A DNA stretch of 64,000 bases. Source: Oncomelania hupensis (taxonomy: Eukaryota > Mollusca > Gastropoda > Littorinimorpha > Pomatiopsidae). The first letter of the stretch is position 1. Each line of letters starts with the position of its first letter. Where the stretch lies: NCBI GenBank assembly GCA_036898135.1, contig CM072516.1:67435096-67499095 (forward strand), written 5' to 3'. Below, piece after piece: positions 1 through 10,990 of the stretch. Below the pieces are notes generated by a model. That model saw only the letters and a program-made list of their open reading frames with translations. It was not told the origin of the DNA and did no database searches. Both the position numbers and the translations under genes were made by a program.

Positions 1-107
1 TGAATAAACAATGCACCTTTCACAACATGCAGACATTTCACACCAAAAAATGCACACAGATGAAAAAATACGATCCATGTGAAAAAGCATACCTATTATT
101 GCCTAGC

Positions 108-471
108 GTCCTCATATGAGGACACCTCCAGTTTAGACATTTCTTTCAGTGCCAATAAGTCTATGACGGATTTTTTCATACCCCACATATCAAGGAGGGG
201 TATTCACAAGCAAACATTGTGTGCTAGAGTTACTTCCCTTCTATAGCTTCCAGCAGCTGCCATATTAGATCACACACTGCTTTATGAAACCAGCAAAATG
301 CCTCCACCCAAAAGGTAAGCAAATAACTCTTTCATTTATTACTTTTTGAATGACATTACATAAGTGAAATTGTTCCTCAATACCATGTTAGAAAACGACT
401 ATTTTAGTTTTTCTGAATGTTTTGTGTTTTAATGATAATGAGTAATCAAAGCGGCGTCCTTATATGAGGAC
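108..471. repeat. Two copies of a 16-bp perfect palindrome
   Basis: GTCCTCATATGAGGAC at 108-123 and GTCCTTATATGAGGAC at 456-471 are the same 16-bp dyad with one changed base; the first is a perfect palindrome. They flank the first exon of the piggyBac-like gene, so they could be subterminal transposase-binding sites or simply shared repeat sequence. No TTAA-anchored piggyBac terminus is visible in the window. Confidence 0.45.
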
Positions 472-1440
472 GGTAGGACGGACGGAAAACGATGCTTAAC
501 GTCCTATTGCATGAGCGTTAAGGACGATCACCACGTCGCCACCCTGACAACAATGACCACCATAGGCACGAACGGGTATAGGTTTATATAGTCGCTTAGC
601 AAGATAGTTGCTCAGCATGAAAGTCACTCAGCATGTTTCTTTGGCAGATATACTGTCAATGAAGTGCTTGACATACTAGAGGAAAGCAACACCTTTTTCC
701 GAGCAGATGTCTTCATAGAGCCTCCACCAGTGAACACGCTCACGGATGAAGATAGTGTTGACGAAGAAGAGGGCCCGGCTGTTGAAAACCTGAATGGACG
801 ACAGCTGTCAGCAAGTGCCACAGTACAGCAACGATTACTTTTCCAAATGGAAGGCAAACAATCGGAGAGGAGGACCAGACAACTCACACTGACGAAGGAG
901 CTGTAAGACATTTTGTTGTTGTTTATAACAGGTAAAAAGATTAGATTGGGAAAGGGTAGGGTGAGTGGTGGCGAAAATGAATTGAACGGGTGACCATTCT
1001 CCACAGCATTCGTGGAAGCGTGGCTCACGTTAAGAGCCTTAGCCCTGAATTTACTCTTTGTAATCCACTGGGCTTAAAGCAAATGTTTTGCTTCGTCAAT
1101 AGCCAGTGTTGTTGTTATGATGATGATGATGATTAGTATTATTATTATCATCATCACCATCATCATTACTGTGTGCAGGAAGCATCAGCATCAAAAGAAG
1201 AACCAGATTCTGAGGAGGAGGAACCTATCCCATCAAAATCAAGTCGACCAAGCCGACAAAGAAAGAGGCAGGCGTGTGCACCAGCCGCAAATGCGAAAAA
1301 GCGACCCCAAGCCTTCGCGTTCACCAGCATACAAAAGAACCTGGAAGAAAGCAGATCTTACGAGCAGACAAAAAAGCAGATTTTCCTGGTATTCGCCCCA
1401 TGTGAACACAAATCTCCTTCCTCAAGATCCTTCGAAGAAA
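298..1440 (+). pseudogene. piggyBac-like (PGBD) transposase, 5' exons only
   Basis: Three exon-like blocks can be read. Exon 1 (298-314) starts ATG and encodes MPPPK plus a split Arg codon before a GTAAGC donor. Exon 2 (648-902) follows a TTTGGCAG acceptor, restores that Arg and runs into the acidic segment FIEPPPVNTLTDEDSVDEEE, typical of the N-terminal part of piggyBac-derived transposases; it ends at a GTAAGA donor. Exon 3 (about 1179-1440) follows TGTGTGCAG and encodes an acidic-then-basic stretch (DSEEEEPIP, RQRKRQ), then, after a frame change near 1310-1330, a WKKADL motif like that preceding the DDE domain. The exon 2-3 phases disagree by one base. The catalytic DDE domain is absent: the frame runs into a 0.46-kb repeat at about 1447. 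Family assignment rests on the acidic ELTDED-like signature and is recognition, not a search. Confidence 0.6.
483..558 (+). repeat. 76-bp repeat, identical inverted copy at 55497-55572
   Basis: All 76 bases recur in reverse complement 55 kb away. The core holds an internal dyad, CTTAACG ... CGTTAAG, around CATG/TGCA-rich sequence, so it can form a short hairpin. It lies between exons 1 and 2 of the piggyBac-like remnant here and in otherwise featureless DNA at the other site. Confidence 0.8.
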
Positions 1441-1446
1441 TCTGAA

Positions 1447-1905
1447 CACACTCCACCAGCCGGTCACTTTACAATAAAGACATCCAACGCAGGGGACGCT
1501 GAGGATATACTCTAATTTATCGAACCCCCGTTTACTTAAAAAAAAAAGAATACAAACATCATTATGAAATATCAACAAAACATACATAAAAAATGCTTAC
1601 ATTGCTAAATGACATCATAGGAAGTCCCACCTGGCAGAAAGCGTCCAATATTCCCAAGCTGATCCAACAGACCTCACATACAAATGAGGAGTTTTGTTCC
1701 CGAAGAGTTTTCAAGAAAAGAGGTAGGTGACTGGTCTGGCGAAGAAGAAGATAGTATAGTAGATTGAAAGAACATAGTAGGAATGAGAAAGAACAAAGGA
1801 GAAAGACAGCAACAGTGGGAATTTAAAGCACTTTATTTTAAAGCACTTTATTTTACGAAAGTGGGGATACTATTTATACTGAAATCCCCGGCACTCCCAC
1901 AGGGG
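1447..1905 (+). repeat. Direct repeat A (partner at 2889-3345)
   Basis: From CACTCCACCAGCCGGTCAC to the GGCACTCCCAC region this block aligns base by base, with scattered substitutions and small indels, to 2889-3345. Both contain TATCRAACCCCCGTTTAC, a GAAGAAGAAGA-rich stretch and TGGGGATACTATTTATA. No coding capacity is evident. It begins exactly where the piggyBac frame is lost. Confidence 0.75.
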
Positions 1906-2164
1906 TAGTCTTATTTAATAATGTCATAACACTTCAATTTCTTCAGCTATCATAACTAAGAGACAAAGTGCTCCGCGTGCAATGGGTGGGAGCTGTCAGC
2001 AGAGACCGCATGCGTCTTGCAGAGCAGGGCTTTGTCTGCTAACTCACAGATGGGGGGAGAGGGAGGAGGAGGGGGGATCTTTGAGGCCGTGCTTAAAATT
2101 TTGCCCAACTTGTTTCTTTTAGTGACAGAGAGGGCGGGTTGGTATATAGGCTTACTTTATAATA

Positions 2165-2585
2165 GGCAGTATGTGAGAAGGGGCTCTATGATGGAACGAT
2201 AGAGGTTGAGGAGCAGCTGGGGGTCAAGTTCGAGAGACTGCAGTCGGCGCAGCACATGCAGCCTCTGCTGACACTTCCTCTGAGCAGAAGTGACTTGCTC
2301 CTTGAAGTTGAGTGCGGAGTCGAGGATGAGGCCGAGGTAGCGGAAGGACTCCACTATCTCTACCTGTTCCTGCCCGATAATGACAGGCTGTACAGGCGGA
2401 GCGTCCCTTCTCGGGTCCACCACTAACTCTTTGGTCTTGATGACGTTGAGCTGCAGGTGGTGCTCCGAGCACCAGCCGGCGAACTTGTTGACAGTGACCT
2501 GATATGTCGTCTCCGACTCAGTATCGGACAACAGGCCGAGATGGCAGAGTCGTCGGCGAACTTGGAGCAAGAGCATTGCAGCTGT
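2165..2585 (-). pseudogene. LINE reverse transcriptase fragment (CR1/Rex-like)
   Basis: Reading the minus strand, the fragment enters at KFADDSAI, the reverse-transcriptase active-site block carrying the catalytic Asp pair, and continues LGLLSDTESE, then NKFAGWCSEHHLQLN, a KTKELVVDPRR motif and a FRYLGLILDS motif, ending at IIEPLLTYC. These are successive motifs of the RT palm/thumb in jockey-superfamily LINEs. A single-base deletion separates FADDSAI from LGLLSDT (about 2540), so the frame is broken. Neither the endonuclease nor the C-terminus is present. It sits between the two copies of the 0.46-kb direct repeat. Confidence 0.75.
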
Positions 2586-2741
2586 TTGTGTAGGGTTGAG
2601 CACACAGATGTAGAATTCTTTATAATTAGGAAATAAGCTAATCAAAATGCTTCTATATATGACATTTATCAAACAGATTAAAAACATCGTATTTCTTATG
2701 TCTTGAAATACGAGAGACAATTATGTGATCATATATAGCTA

Positions 2742-2830
2742 GTTAGTTAGTTATTCATTGCTTTCAGGGTCCAGCAGACTGCAAAAATCCGAATCTGGAC
2801 CTCAAAATCAATACCGCAACTTGGCTGAAA
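2742..2830 (-). repeat. Retroelement 3' terminus with (TAAC)n tail
   Basis: Read on the minus strand, a GGTCC ... GGACC hairpin is followed by AAAGCAAT and a short TAACTAACTAAC tail. A second copy of the same terminus occurs at about 45153-45205, also on the minus strand. This looks like the conserved 3' end of a LINE or SINE family that ends in (TAAC)n; the rest of the element is not recognisable. Confidence 0.4.
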
Positions 2831-2888
2831 GAGGACTCGCCCCTGCTCCGTTTTAAAGATGTGCTGAAACAACCCTAGTGGTAACACT

Positions 2889-3345
2889 GAAGACACTCCA
2901 CAAGCTGGTCACTTTACAATAAAGGCATTCCACGCAGGGGATGCTGGGGCTATTCTCTAATTTATCAAACCCCCGTTTACAAAAACAAAATAGAATACAA
3001 ACATCATTATAAAATATCAACAAAACACATACATATAAAATGCCTACATTGCCAAATAATAATAATATCATAGGAAGCCCCAGTGACCATTTGGCCAATC
3101 GTCCAATATTTCCAATCTGATCCAACAAATTTTACACACAAATGATGAGTTTTGCCCCGGAAGAGTTTTCAAGAAAAAAGGTAGGTGTCTGCTCTAGTGA
3201 AGAAGAAGACAGTATAGTAGATTGATGGAACAGAGTAGGAATTAGGAAGAACAAATGAGGAAGACAGCGACAGTGGGAATTTAAAGTACTAAATTTCCTG
3301 AAAGTGGGGATACTATTTATACCCAAAAAACGGCACTACCACGGG
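2889..3345 (+). repeat. Direct repeat B (partner at 1447-1905)
   Basis: Second copy of the repeat described for 1447-1905, same orientation, about 1.44 kb downstream start to start. The two copies bracket about 1 kb containing the LINE RT fragment and a retroelement terminus. No TG...CA ends or target duplications are obvious, so an LTR-pair reading is not supported. Confidence 0.75.
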
Positions 3346-4604
3346 GGCATCATATATAGCGCTCTTTCCAACTCAAAGAGCTTGTTAAGCATACCATAGA
3401 TAATCTTTAATACAGAATTTGCTAAAAGCATTTGTGCTACACTAAGTTTTGAACACAATCTTCACTATCTTTTGCTGAAACGCACCCATGTCCTTCTGTG
3501 TGGAATCTCCCTTTGCAGAATAATGTCATTGCACACCATGCGCTGTGCTAAACACTCGCCCAACCCATTTTGTTCTAAAGACCAGCTTAATTTCATCTTC
3601 GGAGCCTATGGACCTTCAACTCGACTGGGGATATACAGCCTCATTTCACGCGATTGCGACCTTAAATGGTCCCTCGGAAGCCATAAAGTCCCTTCTGAAG
3701 TCTCTAAAAAAAACCTTAATAAGGCGTAAAATACCATGCTTTGCTTGCCCCGATAACTATCTCAAAGACCTTCCTATCATAGAACCGTCACTTGGGGTAT
3801 GAAATACAGCGTTATTCTGCAGCACTTTGATCACAAAGTATGGCCACAAAACATTGTTCATTTGGCATTTAACAGTCATCGATGACTTACCTTCAATGGC
3901 TGTCAAGGGCCCATTTTAAAGCTGGTGCGTGCCCATACACTTCTATACCTTCATGGGTGGTGGTCTTGATAATTTGATGACTTTTGTAGGCCGCATAGTT
4001 CACTGGACTACAGTCACGTTCTATGAAATGTATTTTCGACCTTAGTACTGATTCCCGTTCTATGTTCACGTTAGCTGAACATTCTTGGTTATTATTTTTT
4101 TAAATGTTCTCCTAAAAATGTTGTGTGGATATTTCTTCTGTGGTGAAATTCAGCCAGTCTTTGAAATTAAGTTATACTTTAAACCTCGAATGGTAAATTT
4201 ATGAATTTTGAAATTTTCGGAGCGAGTTGGGCTCCTTACGTAAATAATTAATCTGGGGAAAAAGCGCGGCTGGTTTTGTTCTATTTTGCAGGATGCAACA
4301 CTTTAGTCGGACTCGCGAGAAGGGCAGTCAACTTCGATGTGTGTGTCCGGTGGGCATGCATGAGTAGAGGTGAGGTGTCTGTGTTCGTATGTGTACGATC
4401 GTGAGTTTCAATCTCGAAAAGAACCTAAAGGGCAGGGTTTTGCTTGAAAGTACTGACTAATGTGCTTCAGTAGAATGTGAACATCAATTAGAATCAGCAC
4501 AAGAACTTCAAGAAGAAGACAGAAATGTACAAAGTCGAGCTCTCACGAACGAAAGTAAACAAGAAAACTATGTAACAGAAACAACGTGTTTAGCGTCTCA
4601 TACA
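3346..4604. other. Unassigned non-coding stretch
   Basis: I recognise nothing here. Two overlapping open frames of about 85 codons (3472-3802) show no recognisable motif and no transposon context. Confidence 0.4.
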
Positions 4605-4656
4605 GAAGAAGAAGAAGAAGAAGAAGAAGAAGAAGAAGAAGAAGAAGAAGAAGAAG

Positions 4657-4690
<34 letters not shown>
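4605..4690 (+). repeat. Compound microsatellite (GAA)n-(CAA)n
   Basis: About 18 GAA units change directly into about 10 CAA units. The same GAA-to-CAA switch recurs at 22070-22188. Confidence 0.95.
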
Positions 4691-5551
4691 TTAGGATGGA
4701 AAAATAATCATATAAAAAAGATGAGCAGTAGAACAAAAAAAAATAAAAAAAATGTTGAGGATGCGTAGGGGATGGGGGGGAGGGGAGGGAGAGGACAGCA
4801 ACAACCTTGAAGTCGAAGAACTTTATAGAGGAAGAACAGTCCGATCATCGACAATAAAAACTTCAAGAAAATATGCATAAAATTGGCTCTAAGCGCGTTC
4901 TAGCGTCCCCTGCAAGGGTTTCGAAAGCTTTGGACAGCACTTGAGGGCAGTGCAATATTTCAAAGTGAAGGTATTCACACCAACACGAGGCAATAGGGGA
5001 TCTAATATCTCCTCTCCAGTGGAGCTATTGCTGGCACTTCGCGTCTGGTAGTGCATAAATCATTGCAGTTTTACTAGGAAGAAATCATAGAGTCTGCGTA
5101 ACAAGTGTACCGTACAGACAGACATCTGTGCGTCATTGTATGTGTCTGTGTTCTGCACTATAGCGTTGGTACCGCGATCTCTATGCGTTCACTAATAATG
5201 TTTAAATATGTTGGTATGGCTTCAGGATAGATTTCTGTCTCTATTTTAAATCACCTCTTCATCTGTGTGCTTTTCTTCCTCCTTTCATTATATAATGTTA
5301 GGGTTAGAGGTTTTTGTTTGTTTTTAATTTAAATTATATTTGTTATTATTTTGGTAAAGATTGGGGTGAGGATGATTTTAGGTTGTTTTTTTTTTTAATT
5401 GGAGGATAATTATAAATATAAAGGTCGAACAAACACTTGCCAACAAACAATAATATTATAAGAAAACTAGAGGCTTGTGTAAAACTGCATGGTGGATGTA
5501 GATACCTATAGTCTCATAAAAGAGAAGGGATTTACTTAATAGTGACCTATA

Positions 5552-5552
<1 letters not shown>
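4691..5552. other. Unassigned AT-rich stretch
   Basis: Purine-rich and then AT-rich DNA with no convincing coding, repeat or structural signal. Confidence 0.4.
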
Positions 5553-5598
<46 letters not shown>

Positions 5599-5615
5599 CT
5601 CTCTCTCTCTCTCTC
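5553..5615 (+). repeat. (CT)n microsatellite
   Basis: CT dinucleotides interrupted once by TTAT. It abuts the 5' end of the LINE that follows. Confidence 0.95.
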
Positions 5616-5619
5616 TGTG

Positions 5620-8600
5620 GGCGTAAGAGAAACTAGAAAGAAATTGTCAAAACTGAGAAAAGAGATCAAAGCAAAGAAAGTGCCAAATCAGAAAGTGTCA
5701 TTATTCTTGTGGACAGGAAGAAATGTTTTTCTCGCTGATAATGGGGAAAGCCTGGTCCTTGAAGGTCAATAACGATGTGGCCGCACTGGTTTTGATTGTG
5801 ATCAAACTGTGTATCCTTTGTGTTTGGATTATCTTTTTGTAAACAAATTAGGCTTATCTGGTTTGGTGCAATGTAAGTGCGTGTGTACTGATAATTCTGT
5901 TTGTTCCCATTGTGAATCATTTTGTGATAGATAAAAAGAAGGATGACGTGGCTAGCCAGTGCATTTGTAACTGTGGGCATATAGACTTTAGAAAGTAATT
6001 ATGCACGTGCTGGTTTTGAAAAACTCACCTCATAGTATCGGCTGTAGTAAAACTAGTTATTTGTTTACATTGCATTCTTTGTGAGTTCAAACGAGGTCAA
6101 GGATAGGCCAACATTGGTTAATAGTAGTAGCATACCTTTTTATGAATCACTTTTTGGTGCACCTGTATCGGATGTTAGTGATAATGAAAGTGTAAATTAG
6201 TTAATGATGAAATTAATGTTGATAATATTTCTGATGTATTTGTGCAAGATAATAATAAAAAGCCTTTTCTGTTTATGCACTGGAATGTTGATGGTTTGAT
6301 GAACAAGATGTATGATGGAGATTTTCTTTCTTTTGTATCATCGTTTGATTTTGTGAGTTGGTGGAAACATTTGTTGAAACTTTGAATTCTAGTATTTTTT
6401 TCAGGTTTTAATGTTTTTTGTCAACCTTCCAAGAAGTTGTCAAATATTGGTAGACCGTCGGGTGGGGTTGGGTGTTTGATAAAAGATGAAATAATGCCTT
6501 GTATAACCCGAGTGAATGTAACTCTTTGACATTTTTAGTTGTTTATTAATTATTGATAAAAGTTTGTTTGGATAGTCGAAAGATGTATTGTATGTTTGTG
6601 CTTATGTACCACATGAAGGTTCTAGATACTATGCTCATGTGGGGTATGAGGGAGATGGGATTGCTATGCTTGAAAATTGTCTGTTTGATAATGTTTTAGT
6701 AGATAATGATTATATTGTTATTCTGTCTGGTGACTTGAACGGTAGAACTACTAACACACAACCGGTTACAGCTGATAATGATTTTTTTATACTATGCATT
6801 TAAGGGATAATGTTAGCATTCTTATACATTCTCAAGATACAGTTTTCAATGATTTTGGAAAGTCACTGTTAAATATGTATACTGCTTTAAATTTGTGCAT
6901 TTTGAATGGTATGTGCATTGGCGACCTTAATGGTTGCTACACATACTTTTGTGATTCTGGATGCAGTGAAGTGTTCTTCTTGCTTCTCTATGGGATGATT
7001 GTGTATTATCTGTTTTGGATCGTATTGAATCTAATCACACGCCTGTCACCCTTTCTGTTAAATTTCTGCAAGAAAAAAATGTTGATATTTTGGTTTCTGA
7101 TATGTTGTTGTAATTGAAAAGTTTGCTTGGAAGCCTGATAAAGTAGAACCATTAAAGAAGCTATAGATTCTGACAATGCACGTATGATGTTAGAAAGTGC
7201 TATACAGTTGATTGATGTTGACATAAATATGGCATTAGACAGGTTTAACCAGTGTGTGGAAGATGTTGCAATATGTATGAAGAAAATGGTTGTGTTAGGC
7301 GGAAGAAGAAATTGTGACTGGTTTGATTGTGAATGTAAAACTTCAAGAAGATTAGTGAGAAGACTGTTAAAGAAATTCCGTCGTACTTTACGTGATGACG
7401 ATAGAGCAAATTATTGTAAGGTAAGACGGGAGCATAAGAATCTTTTGTTTTGTAAGAAACAGCAGTTCAATATTGATGTAATAAATAAACTTGTCGCTTC
7501 TATTAATAGTCAGCAGGAGTTTTGGGAAAATGTGCATAGTGCTGTTCCTAAAAGAAAGATAACTAGAAATCAAATTACAATAGAAGACTGGTTCAAGCAC
7601 TTTAAACTGTTATTAGAAAAAGATGGCGTGTTTCCACCTGTAAGTATTGATGATAGTGATACTGAGTTAGAAGATGATATGTTTTATAACCAACCTATTA
7701 CTAAAGAAGAAGTTTTGTTAGCACTGCAAAGGTTAAAAGTGAAGAAAGCTACGGGGCCTGATGGTATCATTGCTGAACTGTTGATGTTCTCCTCTGAATT
7801 TATTGTTTCCTTTTTCGTCAGTTTTTTTAATGTGCTCTTTGAAAAGGTATTTATCCTGAAAACTGGACAGAATCTGTCATACTACCTCCTTATAAGAAGG
7901 GTGATGTTAACAAGCCTGATAATTACCGTGGTATCAGTTTATCTGATGTAAGCAGTATTTGGTACAATTATTAGTAGACACTTACAGTCTTGGGTTGAAA
8001 AAAAAACACACCAATATAACTGGTGAACACCAAGCAGGCTTTAAGAAAGGTTACTCCACTATTGATCACATTTTCACTTTGTTAGCCTGCGGTCAGAAAC
8101 AGTTTTGTTATAATCGTAAACTTTATGTAGCTTTCATTGCCTTTGAAAAATGTTTTGATTCTATTAATAGGGACTTGCTATGGCCTGTCTTACTGAAGAA
8201 TGGGATTAAGGTAAAACTTTTTCGTTGTGTCAAAAGTATGTATGTTAGTGTTAAAACTCGTATTAGATGTGGTGCCAGACTCACAGACTATGTAAATTGT
8301 TCATTAGGAGTGAAGCAAAATTATGTAGCCCGATTCTTTTTTCTATTTTCATTAATGAGCTAGCATTGGAAGTGATAAATAATGGAAGACACGGTGTAAT
8401 ATTTTTTTCCTGATTCTTTTGAATTGTTTATTATGTTGCGCGCTGATATGATATTATTTTATCTGAAACAGTTGTAGGATTACAAACGCAACTCAATAGC
8501 TTACATAGAGCAGCTTCCTCTCTTAGTTTAAAGGTGAATATGGATAAAAGTAATATTGTTGTGTTCAGAAAAGGGGGGTATTTAGGGGCTAGGGAAAAGT

Positions 8601-8715
8601 GGTTTCTCGATGGTATTGTTTTAATGTATGTTCTGACTTGACTATTGTTGTATTGTGATTCTTTTGAATATGTTGCACACGCCCATTCTAACGGGGCCGA
8701 GCCCTTTTTGAATAA
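5620..8715 (+). pseudogene. Decayed APE-type LINE with Cys-rich leader, EN and RT
   Basis: Successive frame segments read as one broken retrotransposon. At about 5770-5940 a Cys-dense stretch (CGRTGFDCD ... CLDY ... CKCVC ... CSHC) resembles a PHD/RING-like zinc module. From about 6275 an endonuclease starts with FMHWNVDGL, continues with AYVPHEGSRYY and SGDLNGRT (the catalytic GD-N motif), and ends with an NHTPV block near 7035, where the usual SDH motif is expected. The RT domain (7184-8460) has KKATGPDGI, a KKGD-KPDNYRGISL block, GEHQAGFKKGYSTIDH, AFEKCFDSINRDLLW, LGVKQ and RADDIIL, the last being the active site with both Asp residues. At least five frameshifts break it. The 3' end is AT-rich and terminates in GTATTC repeats near 8725. 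Clade is uncertain; the order leader-EN-RT fits jockey/I-like LINEs. Confidence 0.75.
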
Positions 8716-9177
8716 ACTTTCGTATTCGTATTCTCTCTCTCCCCCACCCCACATCCCTTTTCTTTAATTATATTTCTTCAATCCACTCTTCCTCTTTCTG
8801 TTTCCCTAACTCCCTCCCTCTGATCACCATCCCACAACCCCCACCTTCCATCCTTTCTCTGCCCCGTCCCCTCTATCTTCTTCACACCCACGAATCCACC
8901 CTTTCCAAAAGGCAGCAATTATCTGGCCCAAATTCAATTTAATTCAATTCATTACTGTAACGGGGCTGGTTGCCCCGCTAACAAGATTAAACCTTTTGAA
9001 AAAAATATTTAAAAAATAAAAAAACTAGGAAGCGCGGGTCCCTTAAATGAGGCAAATACACGAATCAACGACCGGTCCTAGGTCCTGGAAGTTCCTTTCA
9101 ACTCCGATAAAATTAGGCGTGCTTGCGGGGCCATTGTAGACAGGCCATTGACAAGTCTTCTCAGTAATGCTTCACTG
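8716..9177. repeat. Pyrimidine-rich stretch and a minus-strand LINE-type 3' tail
   Basis: 8726-8900 is CT-rich low-complexity DNA. At about 8935-8990, read on the minus strand, a GCGGGGCAACCAGCCCCGT hairpin is followed by a tail of TTGAAT-like repeats, as at LINE 3' ends. No coding sequence. Confidence 0.4.
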
Positions 9178-9385
9178 GGTGGGCTAGTAGCTCAGTTGAT
9201 AGTGAGCTGGCTTCCTATGCCCAAAATCACGGGTTCGAACCCCGCGTGGGACAAATTTACGTGACTTTTAGGTACGACACCTTTCAGGACACCGAGGGTT
9301 TTCTCCGGGTACTCCGGTTTCCTCCCTCCTTTCAGTAATGATATTGGATGCAGTCTGAAAACATTTCGCAGATAAAAATTGATTT
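9178..9385 (+). repeat. tRNA-derived SINE
   Basis: The head (about 9180-9252) has a pol III A box (TAGCTCAGTTGATAGTGAGC) and a canonical B box (GGGTTCGAACCCC) with tRNA-like spacing, but no perfect cloverleaf, so it is a SINE and not a tRNA gene. It is followed by a central domain with GGGTTTTCTCCGGGTACTCC and GGTTTCCTCCCTCC, a sequence recurrent in invertebrate SINEs, and an A/T-rich tail. A degraded copy of the same body lies on the minus strand at 45755-45925. Confidence 0.8.
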
Positions 9386-10147
9386 ATATTTTGGCTTCCG
9401 ATCACCGCCCTTTGAGTTCGATTGAAGAGAAACGCGTGAAAGCATCCTGTATTATCCGTCGAAGAAGTTGATCATCGGCGCTCCTCGCCCGTGTAGTGTA
9501 AGTCGACCCTTACGAAGCCAGAGTGAGCATTGGAGAGATTGCAACACATGGAATTAGTGATCTTAAGAACGCCGTCGCTAGCGGTGACTTCAAAGATTTG
9601 CCACCTGTTCCGTGTAGAATCTACCCCTACCCTTTTCACTCCTCTTTTCTACACACACACACACACTCTCCTCCGCGCCCCGCCATCCCCTTCCCTCCAT
9701 CGCATTCCCATACAACATCTTCCTCATTTCGTCCACACCCTGTTCATTTTGTTTCTCTTCATCATGCCCCTTCCCCTTCCAACCCCCCCCCCCCTCCTCA
9801 CCAGTGCACCCCGCTTCAATCTCAGTCTTTCGAGGTTCAGTAGTTACTTAATTTATCTTTATTAAAAGTCTCTAAAACATTCAAGTCAATGACATTCCAG
9901 GTTCACAATATAATTTGCGCATGAATGCCGCATGGTGCTAGAAATTGATAGATTTTTTTTCTATGTCGTCATTTGTGTTATTGATTGTTTTGTTGATTGA
10001 CTCTGACACGTTCACTGATTATGTGGCAGCACGATTTTGAATCCCCAGAGAAGAAGAAAAAGGACTGGAGTAAAAAGACAAACATTCTGAGAAAGTAATT
10101 TCCTTCAATATGCATGGAGTCAAATGACTTCAAATATCGACCAATGA

Positions 10148-10149
<2 letters not shown>
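9386..10149. other. Unassigned stretch
   Basis: Some of 9400-9600 may continue the SINE body. 9640-9800 is C-rich low complexity. No gene recognised. Confidence 0.35.
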
Positions 10150-10226
<77 letters not shown>

Positions 10227-10246
10227 CCTCTCTCTCTCTCTCTCTG
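10150..10246 (+). repeat. (CT)n microsatellite
   Basis: Nearly 100 bp of CT with two short interruptions. Confidence 0.95.
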
Positions 10247-10840
10247 CTCTGCTTTTTGAAGTATGCCTCCAGACAAAGCATTATCAGATATTCCCGTCAG
10301 AAAATTCTTAACGGTACGGTACCTCAAGAACATGGCGCGAGAAGGTGCATTTAAATTGTTTTGACAAATATTTTACTCACGGCTTTTAATTTCGCGACTG
10401 CCGTTCCCGCCTTTGTTCTAGCGGATTTAAAAGCAAGATGGCCAATGCACTGGCTGACTAGAACTAACAGCTTATTTAAACACTGATGCATTTAAATGGT
10501 CCGAACATGATTGTAAACATGGAAATGTTTTCTCGTTGAGTTCGTCCCTCGCACCTCAGGTAGGTAGAGGGTGGAGAAAGGGGAAATACGTGTATGTAAT
10601 CCGCCCTCTTGACAGACCATCGGACACCTGTATTGTTTGGCTGGTCCGCGTATTAGACGCTGTTGGAACGTGTAAACAGATTGTGAGGTACTATTCACAT
10701 CGCTAACGGATATGTATGCAAGGAATGCCAATACAAGTAATAGGCAAACGTATGTGCATTCAAGAAATTTGTGATGCAATGTAAATTACAGATATAAGAG
10801 CTTACTGTAAAACAAAAAAATGGTGGTTTGATTCCAGATC

Positions 10841-10990
10841 CTAACCTTAATTTCTCAGACTGTTCCGATAGAAGCCAACCATTGACAAACTAAATGCTTC
10901 GAGCCACGCCAACCTTAATTTCTCAGACTGTTTCGATAGAAGCCAACCATTGACAAACTAAATGCTTGCAGCCACGCCAACCTTAACAGC
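10841..10990 (+). repeat. 68-bp tandem repeat, two full copies
   Basis: Two nearly identical 68-bp units start at 10841 and 10909 and a third begins at 10977 before diverging. Each carries CTCAGACTGTTCCGATAGAA (or TTTCGA) and ATTGACAAACTAAATGCTT. Non-coding. Confidence 0.85.

Noticed and set aside
9180..9252. Functional tRNA gene
   Set aside because: A and B boxes are good, but the acceptor stem does not pair and a SINE body follows directly.
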